From: Streptomyces sp. WZ-12
GTDB taxonomy: Bacteria > Actinomycetota > Actinomycetes > Streptomycetales > Streptomycetaceae
Reading direction: 5' to 3'
NCBI RefSeq assembly: GCF_028898845.1
Contig: NZ_CP118574.1
Span: 434,001 to 498,000 of the forward strand
DNA: 64,000 bases
Shown here: one piece after another, positions 59,311 through 64,000 of the stretch
How the letters are laid out: every line of letters begins with the position of its first letter
How positions within the stretch are numbered: the first letter of the stretch is position 1
Program-made: the position numbers and the translations under genes
The notes under the pieces: model-generated
Seen by the model: only the letters and a program-made list of their open reading frames with translations
Told to the model about the DNA's origin: nothing
Database searches by the model: none

Positions 59311-59976
59311 ATGGAGCACCGCACGGTAGGTGAGCTGATGACTCGGAAGGTCGCGAGCGTGCGGATCGACACTCCCTTCAAGGAGATCGTGCAGGCGCTC
59401 GCGGACAACGCGGTGAGCGCCGTGCCGGTGCTCGACAGCCTGGGCAGGCCGGCCGGCGTGGTCTCGGAGGCCGATCTGCTGCGGAAGGCGGCGGACCGGC
59501 CCGATCTGTCCGGACTGACGGCGCTGCCTCATCTGGAGGCGTGGGAACGGGCCCGGGCGGAGGGGCGCACCGCCGGAGAGCTGATGTCCGCTCCGGCGGT
59601 GTGCGCCCACCCGGAATGGACCGTGGTGGAGGCGGCACGCCTGATGGAGGTGCAGCACGTCAAGCGGCTTCCCGTGGTCGACGAGACGGACGCTCTGCTG
59701 GGCCTCGTCAGCCGCGCCGACCTGCTGCGGGTCTTCCTGCGCAAGGACGGGGCGATCCGGGAGGAGATCCGGCGTGAGGTCATCGGGCGCACGGCGCGGC
59801 TGGGTGCGGCGGGCGTGACGGTCGACGTCCAGCGGGGGCAGGTGGCCCTGCACGGCAGCGTGGCGGACCCGCTGCTGGTTCCCGTGCTGGTGCGGATGTG
59901 CGAGAGCGTCGACGGGGTGGTGTCGGTCTCCGAAGACCTGAGGTCGCCCCCGTCCGAGGAAGGCCGGTCCCCGTGA
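59311..59976 (+). CDS. CBS-domain pair with C-terminal BON domain
   Basis: A 221-residue protein. CBS 1 (VGELMTRKVASVRIDTPFKEI to VVSEADLLRK), CBS 2 (AGELMSAPAVCAHPEWTVVEAARLM to LVSRADLLRVFLRKD) and a BON domain (IRREVIGRTARLGAAGVTVDVQRGQVALHGSVAD). CBS pairs bind adenosine nucleotides, BON domains bind membranes or partners. The stop overlaps the next gene (GTGA). A similar protein is encoded at the right edge. Confidence 0.85.
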   Translation: MEHRTVGELMTRKVASVRIDTPFKEIVQALADNAVSAVPVLDSLGRPAGVVSEADLLRKAADRPDLSGLTALPHLEAWERARAEGRTAGELMSAPAVCAHPEWTVVEAARLMEVQHVKRLPVVDETDALLGLVSRADLLRVFLRKDGAIREEIRREVIGRTARLGAAGVTVDVQRGQVALHGSVADPLLVPVLVRMCESVDGVVSVSEDLRSPPSEEGRSP

Positions 59977-60842
59977 TACAGAACGTCCTCACCGTCGGCG
60001 TGGACGGCACGCCGCACGCGCTGGCCGCGGCGCAGTGGGCGGCGCACGAGGCGCGGCTGCGGCAGTCCCGGCTGCGGCTCCTGACCGCCTGGCAACCGCT
60101 GACGGCGCAGTCGCGCGGTGCCGCTCCGTGGGTGCAGGAGATGCCGCACTGGCCCGACCGCGTCATCGAGGAGGCCAGGTCCGCGGTCGAGGCGGCGGAG
60201 CCGGGGGTACCGGTCGAGGCGGTTCTGGTGCGCGAGCGGCCGCTGGACGCCCTCACCGAGGCCGCCGAGCGGGCGGACCTGCTGGCCCTGGGGTCCCGTG
60301 GGCTTGGCCCGGTGGCGCGCTTCGCGCTGGGCGAAACCGGCCTTGACCTGGTGCCGCGGGTCGCGGTCCCGATCGTCCTGGTAAGGGCCCAACAGGACAG
60401 TGCGGCGGCCGAGGAAGCGGGCAGCATCGGCGTCGGCGTCAGCCTGCACGACGCCGGCGAGGGGCTGCTGGCCTTCGCCTTCGAGGCCGCCGCCCGGCGG
60501 GCCGTCCCGCTCCGTGCCGTGCACGGCCGGAACCTGCCCCCGTTCGCCGACGACCGGGACGGCGCCGCGGAGCGGGCCAGCGCCGAGGAGGCGGCTCGAT
60601 GTGCGCGGGAGGAGCTGTCCGAGGCGCTGCGACCGTGGCGGGAGGAGTTCCGGGACGTGCGGGTGGAGGAGCAGGTGGTGCTGGAGAGCCCGGCGCCGGC
60701 CCTGTTGCACGGTGCGGCGGGATGCCAGTTGCTGATCGTCGGCCGCCCGCACCTCGGCCGCCTGCCCCCGCGCATCGGCCATGTCGTCCATGCGGCCGTC
60801 CACCACGCGCCGTGCCCCGTGGCGATCGTGCCGCACGGCTGA
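59973..60842 (+). CDS. universal stress protein, two UspA domains
   Basis: A 289-residue protein coupled to the CBS-BON gene (GTGA overlap). First half: VLTVGVDGTPHALAAAQWAAHEARLR to LLALGSRGLGPVARFALGETGLDLVPRVAVPIVLV, with the G-x2-G-x9-G ATP motif. Second half from SIGVGVSLHDAGEGLLAFAFEAA to LLIVGRPHLGRLPPRIGHVVHAAVHHAPCPVAIV. The frame is open upstream inside the CBS gene, but the coupled start begins exactly at the domain. Confidence 0.85.
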   Translation: MIQNVLTVGVDGTPHALAAAQWAAHEARLRQSRLRLLTAWQPLTAQSRGAAPWVQEMPHWPDRVIEEARSAVEAAEPGVPVEAVLVRERPLDALTEAAERADLLALGSRGLGPVARFALGETGLDLVPRVAVPIVLVRAQQDSAAAEEAGSIGVGVSLHDAGEGLLAFAFEAAARRAVPLRAVHGRNLPPFADDRDGAAERASAEEAARCAREELSEALRPWREEFRDVRVEEQVVLESPAPALLHGAAGCQLLIVGRPHLGRLPPRIGHVVHAAVHHAPCPVAIVPHG

Positions 60843-60849
60843 GCCCACG

Positions 60850-60934
60850 GCGGAGACGAGAACATGGCGGAGTCGAGAACTTGGCGGGGACGAGGGCTTG
60901 TTGAGGGCGAGGGCTTGTTGGGGACGAGAACGCA
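60850..60934. repeat. five 17-bp tandem repeats
   Basis: Units GCGGAGACGAGAACATG, GCGGAGTCGAGAACTTG, GCGGGGACGAGGGCTTG, TTGAGGGCGAGGGCTTG, TTGGGGACGAGAACGCA follow each other without gaps. The core GACGAG/GGCGAG is kept in all. They fill most of the gap between the stress protein and the XRE-PPOX gene. Confidence 0.85.
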
Positions 60935-60961
60935 ATCGTGCGCCGAAGGAAGGTGTGCCCG

Positions 60962-61690
60962 ATGACGAACGACCAGGCATCCGGCTCCGGTCCCGAGCCG
61001 GCGCGGCCGTGCAGCGATCTGGGGCGGCGCGTGGCGCTGCACCGGCAGCAGTTGGGGCTGACCCGCGAGGACGTCGCGGCCCGGGCCGGCGCGTCGCCCG
61101 GCTACCTGGAGTACATCGAGGAGCGCGCGGCCGAGCCGAGCATCGGGTTCCTGCTGCGCCTCGCCGGTGCGCTCAACACCACGGTCGCCGAGTTGACCGG
61201 CGGCACCGTCGATCTCCCTCCGGGCTTCGGCAAGGCCGGCGCGCATCCGGAGGTGCTCGCGCTCGGCCCCACCGAATGCCGGGAGTTGCTCTCCACCCAC
61301 GGCGTCGGCAGGGTGGCCGTCACCCTCGACGGCGCCCCCGCCGTCTTCCCCGTCAACTACTCCGTCATCGACAACGTGATCGCCTACCGCACCCAGGCGG
61401 GCTCCGGCCCGTCCGCCGCGGCCGGCCACCAGGCCGCGCTGGAGGTCGACCACCTCGACGACGCCTTCAGCCAGGGATGGAGCGTGCTCGCCGTGGGACC
61501 GGCCGAGGTGGTCACCGGCTTCTACGAATCCCGCAAGTTCGAGGAGCAGGCGTACTCGGCCCCTTGGGTGGGCAGCGGCCGGTATCAGTGGATCGCCATC
61601 CGGCCGACCCACCTCAGCGGACGGCGCATCCGTGTGCCGGGGGCGCCGGTGCCGCCGACCGCGGGTGCCGGGGGCGCATCGGGCGCGTGA
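60962..61690 (+). CDS. fusion of XRE helix-turn-helix and PPOX-fold domain
   Basis: A 242-residue protein. Residues about 18-78 are an XRE helix-turn-helix (LGRRVALHRQQLGLTREDVAARAGASPGYLEYIEER, ALNTTVAELTGG). Residues about 95-225 are a pyridoxamine phosphate oxidase-like flavin-binding barrel (STHGVGRVAVTLDGAPAVFPVNYSVIDNVIAYRT, WSVLAVGPAEVVT). It could be a flavin- or F420-responsive regulator. AAGGAAGG lies ahead of the ATG. Next to a 17-bp repeat array that might be its binding site. Confidence 0.85.
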   Translation: MTNDQASGSGPEPARPCSDLGRRVALHRQQLGLTREDVAARAGASPGYLEYIEERAAEPSIGFLLRLAGALNTTVAELTGGTVDLPPGFGKAGAHPEVLALGPTECRELLSTHGVGRVAVTLDGAPAVFPVNYSVIDNVIAYRTQAGSGPSAAAGHQAALEVDHLDDAFSQGWSVLAVGPAEVVTGFYESRKFEEQAYSAPWVGSGRYQWIAIRPTHLSGRRIRVPGAPVPPTAGAGGASGA

Positions 61691-61749
61691 CCGCCGCGGC
61701 TGGCAACGCGTCGGGGCCCGGTGCCGGGCTCCGACGCTCTGGTTCCCTG

Positions 61750-62457
61750 CTACCCACCGTGCCCTGCTTCCGTGACGGTCGACGGAACGCTCCGCGTGGC
61801 GAGCACCGCGGCCTGGATGCGTCGCTCGACGCCGAGTTTGGCCAGCATCCGGGAGATGTGGTTCTTGACCGTCTTCTCTGACAGGTAGAGCCGCGCACCG
61901 ATCTGACGGTTCGTCATCCCTTCGCCGATCAGCTCCAGGATCTGCCGCTCCCGCGCCGACAGGCTGGACAACACCCCTTCCTCGGGAGGCGCGTCCTGTT
62001 CTTCGTCGGCTCGCAGGCGCCGCATCAGCCGTGCCGTGGTTGCCGGGTCGAGCATCGAACGCCCCGAGGCCACCGTCCGCACGGCGGCGATCAGGTCCGC
62101 CCCCTTGATCTCCTTCAGCACATAGCCGGCGGCCCCGGCCATGATCGCGTCCAGCAGCGCGTCATCGTCGTCGAACGAGGTCAGGACCAGGCAGGCCAGC
62201 CCCGGCATCCGCGAGCGCAGCTCCCGGCACACCGTGATGCCGTCCCCGTCCGGCAGCCGGACGTCGAGGACCGCGACGTCCGGCCGCAGCGCCGGTCCAC
62301 GGGCCAGCGCGTGGTCGGCCGTACCGGCGTCACCCACCACCTCGATGTCGGGTTCGGCGTCGAGCAGGTCCCGGACCCCGCGCCGGACGACCTCGTGGTC
62401 GTCGACGAGGAAGACCCGGATCGGCCGCTGCGCCGCGCAGGCGTCCGTCTCGCTCAT
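61750..62457 (-). CDS. NarL/DosR-type response regulator
   Basis: A 235-residue two-component regulator. Receiver: [17 protein letters not shown], phosphorylated Asp in [13 protein letters not shown], Thr/Ser in LTSFDDD and Lys in VLKEIKG. C-terminal GerE helix-turn-helix: [48 protein letters not shown], very similar to DosR/DevR. GGAGG precedes the ATG. The probable kinase is the DosS-like protein at 56055-57767. Divergent from the Rv1733c-like gene. Confidence 0.9.
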   Translation of the reverse strand: MSETDACAAQRPIRVFLVDDHEVVRRGVRDLLDAEPDIEVVGDAGTADHALARGPALRPDVAVLDVRLPDGDGITVCRELRSRMPGLACLVLTSFDDDDALLDAIMAGAAGYVLKEIKGADLIAAVRTVASGRSMLDPATTARLMRRLRADEEQDAPPEEGVLSSLSARERQILELIGEGMTNRQIGARLYLSEKTVKNHISRMLAKLGVERRIQAAVLATRSVPSTVTEAGHGG

Positions 62458-62518
62458 CAGGCCCTCCGACGGTGAATCCGAGCCCCTGTCCATGGTGGCG
62501 CCGGCGGTGACGACATAC

Positions 62519-62542
62519 CAGGGCCGAACGGTCCCTGACCGG
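62519..62542. promoter_or_regulatory. CAGGGCC-GGTCCCTG site, candidate DosR-type box
   Basis: CAGGGCCGAACGGTCCCTG (62519-62537) is nearly palindromic: CAGGG/CCCTG outside and CCG-AA-CGG inside, offset by one base. With ACCGG behind it, it shares GGGCC-n2-A-n-GG-n-CCCTGACCGG with the site at 59154-59179. It lies between the response regulator and the Rv1733c-like gene. Confidence 0.55.
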
Positions 62543-62644
62543 CCGGTCCGCGCATACCGCCGGCCCTTGATCGTGCCCGTTCGGCCCTCCTTCCCCTCCG
62601 TCCTGCGGTGGGAGTGTCGAAACAGCAGGTGATGGGGGTGTGTG

Positions 62645-63220
62645 ATGTCTCGGAAGAAGCTGCACCGACCGTGGCGCCCCGGTCCGCTTCGGCGGGGCAC
62701 GGACGTGGCGCAGTCGTGGTTGGCCCTGGCCACCTGGGTGTTGATCACCGTGGGGGTCCCGACCGCGGGTGTCGCGGCGGGGCATGCGGTGGACGCGGCG
62801 TCCCGTCAGCAGCAGGCCGGTTGGCATCGCGTCTCGGCCGTCGTGACGAGGGACGCGCCCGCCCGCATCGGCCTGGACACCGGGGCGGGCCCGGGCGGCC
62901 CGACGCACACGACCGTGCGTTGGACCGCCGCGGACCGCACCGTGCGGACGGGAGAGACGGCCGTGACGCCCGGCGCGCACGTCGGCGACCCGACGACCGT
63001 CTGGCTGGACCGGCACGGAGCGCTGGTGCCGGACCCCACCACCCCGACGGATTCCCTTGCCCGGAGCGCGGTGGTCGGCACGGTGAGCGCCGCCGGCACC
63101 GGGTTGCTGCTCCTCGGCGCACAGAGGACGGGCGTGCATCTGCTGGACCGCAGGCGCTATGCCCAGTGGGAGGAGGAGTGGGAAGCGCTGGATGCGCGGC
63201 TGCGACGCCACCAGCAGTGA
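62645..63220 (+). CDS. Rv1733c-like two-helix membrane protein
   Basis: A 191-residue protein with helices at about 25-47 and 140-160 and an outside loop of about 90 residues between them containing a [18 protein letters not shown] motif. This is the layout of the Streptomyces homologues of Mycobacterium Rv1733c, a DosR-regulon membrane protein of unknown function. A GTG one codon earlier is possible. Divergent from the response regulator gene with the candidate DosR-type box between them. Confidence 0.8.
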   Translation: MSRKKLHRPWRPGPLRRGTDVAQSWLALATWVLITVGVPTAGVAAGHAVDAASRQQQAGWHRVSAVVTRDAPARIGLDTGAGPGGPTHTTVRWTAADRTVRTGETAVTPGAHVGDPTTVWLDRHGALVPDPTTPTDSLARSAVVGTVSAAGTGLLLLGAQRTGVHLLDRRRYAQWEEEWEALDARLRRHQQ

Positions 63221-63374
63221 ACGCACGGACGCCCGTTCCGGGCCCCCGGTCCCGCCCGCCCCCGGACCACCGGAGGGTTCCGCCCACCCCAGCTCCAGCT
63301 CCGCCATCGCCCGACGCCTGTCCGGTGACGCGCGCTCGGCTCGCCAACTGGGTGGATGCGCGCCGGACATGGGC

Positions 63375-64000
63375 TCAGCGGGCCGCCCGGTGTTCCACCG
63401 TTTCCCGTCCTACGTGGACGTCGTCGAACGTCACGTCCACCACTCCCTCCACCGCCCGCACCAGACGGGCCACGACGGGCAGCAGCGCGCTGTCGCGGAT
63501 CGGACCGTGCAGTGCCACAACGCCGTCCTTGACGCTGACTTCGACGTCCTTCGGGCTCCCGGTGAACAGCCGGTCGACGATCTCCGTCCGCACCTCCTTT
63601 GCCAACTCCTCGTCGGAGCGCAGGAAGACCTTCAGCAGGTCCGCGCGGCTGACGATGCCCTGGAGCATTCCGCGACCGTCAACGACGGGCAGCCGCTTGA
63701 CCGACTTGTGCACCATCGTGCGCGCCGCCTGGGCGAGGGTGTCGTCGGCGTGCACCGTCAACGCCGGGGCGCTCATCAACTCGCCCGCCGTCAGCCCTCC
63801 GGCCTTCCGCAGGTCGCCCAGCCGCTGCCGCTGCTCCAGCCGGTCCGGCTCGGCGTTCCGGAACTCCTCCTTCGGCAGCAGATCGGCCTCGGAGACCACA
63901 CCGATCACCCGTCCCTCCCCCGCGAGCACCGGCAACGCACTGACCTTCCACTGCTCCATGGTCTCGACGATCTCCTTGAACCGCGCCGCCTGACCGACGG
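63375..64000 (-). CDS. CBS-BON protein (5' end outside window)
   Basis: The frame continues through the right edge (AARFKEIVETMEQWKVSALPV), so the N-terminal part of the first CBS domain is missing; about 208 residues are seen. It contains the rest of CBS 1 (VIGVVSEADLLPKEEF), CBS 2 (AGELMSAPALTVHADDTLAQAARTM to IVSRADLLKVFLRSD) and a BON domain (VRTEIVDRLFTGSPKDVEVSVKDGVVALHGPIRDS). A paralogue of the protein at 59311-59976; the BON domain is more complete here. Confidence 0.85.
   Translation of the reverse strand, partial: VGQAARFKEIVETMEQWKVSALPVLAGEGRVIGVVSEADLLPKEEFRNAEPDRLEQRQRLGDLRKAGGLTAGELMSAPALTVHADDTLAQAARTMVHKSVKRLPVVDGRGMLQGIVSRADLLKVFLRSDEELAKEVRTEIVDRLFTGSPKDVEVSVKDGVVALHGPIRDSALLPVVARLVRAVEGVVDVTFDDVHVGRETVEHRAAR

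Noticed and set aside
1..64000. tRNA, rRNA, riboswitch, oriC or telomere signals
   Set aside because: None could be supported by eye; no T-loop-like tRNA consensus, DnaA-box cluster or known riboswitch core was noticed. A covariance-model search would be decisive.

Overview
The window looks like chromosomal DNA of a Streptomyces or a close relative. GC content is very high, genes use GTG and ATGA/GTGA start-stop overlaps freely, and the families are typical of streptomycetes (SARP and LAL regulators, DUF6879, peptidase inhibitor I36, Pr6Pr, 2-methylisoborneol genes). There is no ribosomal or core-metabolism gene, which fits an accessory chromosome-arm region. I saw no tRNA, rRNA, CRISPR array or replication origin.

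Layout. 1-5.6 kb: the end of an IS1182-type transposase, a Pr6Pr membrane protein, a secreted peptidase inhibitor, and a translationally coupled three-gene membrane operon (LPT-repeat protein, PrsW-like protein, small exported protein). 5.8-15.8 kb: a large exported, C-terminally anchored protein; a helix-turn-helix/NACHT/membrane protein head-to-head with a SARP regulator carrying an extra GerE-type domain; a cutinase-like secreted hydrolase; two hypotheticals; an AraC/GyrI-like regulator. 15.9-22.1 kb: small regulator/enzyme pairs (TetR with quinone oxidoreductase, MarR with dienelactone hydrolase, CGNR with alpha/beta hydrolase) and the remnant of a flavin monooxygenase. 22.3-24.6 kb: a polyprenyl diphosphate synthase with a class I terpene synthase, a small terpene locus. 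24.6-35.4 kb: further pairs (NmrA-like/XRE with 13-bp iterons, TetR with hydrolase interrupted by an IS982-type element, TetR with FAD monooxygenase, double-Lrp with amidohydrolase and SDR), and two small proteins, one lectin-like and one frameshifted.

35.4-38.8 kb holds, on the minus strand, a 2-methylisoborneol operon: family 2B encapsulin shell with a cyclic-nucleotide-binding insertion, 2-methylisoborneol synthase, and geranyl diphosphate C-methyltransferase. The methyltransferase makes 2-methyl-GPP, the synthase cyclises it, and the shell protein probably encloses the synthase. The upstream GPP/FPP-type synthase near 22.4 kb could supply prenyl diphosphate, but that link is only inferred.

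39-53 kb: a YbdK-type carboxylate-amine ligase, secreted serine and metallo proteases, an MgtC-type membrane protein, a quinone oxidoreductase, a MerR/hydrolase pair with a classic 19-bp-spacer MerR promoter, a cysteine protease with an anchored partner, and a LAL regulator whose Walker A lysine is missing. 53.3-64 kb: an exported double ferritin-like protein, then an island resembling the mycobacterial DosR dormancy regulon: two universal stress proteins, two PPOX-fold flavin-binding proteins, a GAF-GAF histidine kinase, an Acg-type nitroreductase, two CBS-BON proteins, a NarL-type response regulator and an Rv1733c-like membrane protein.
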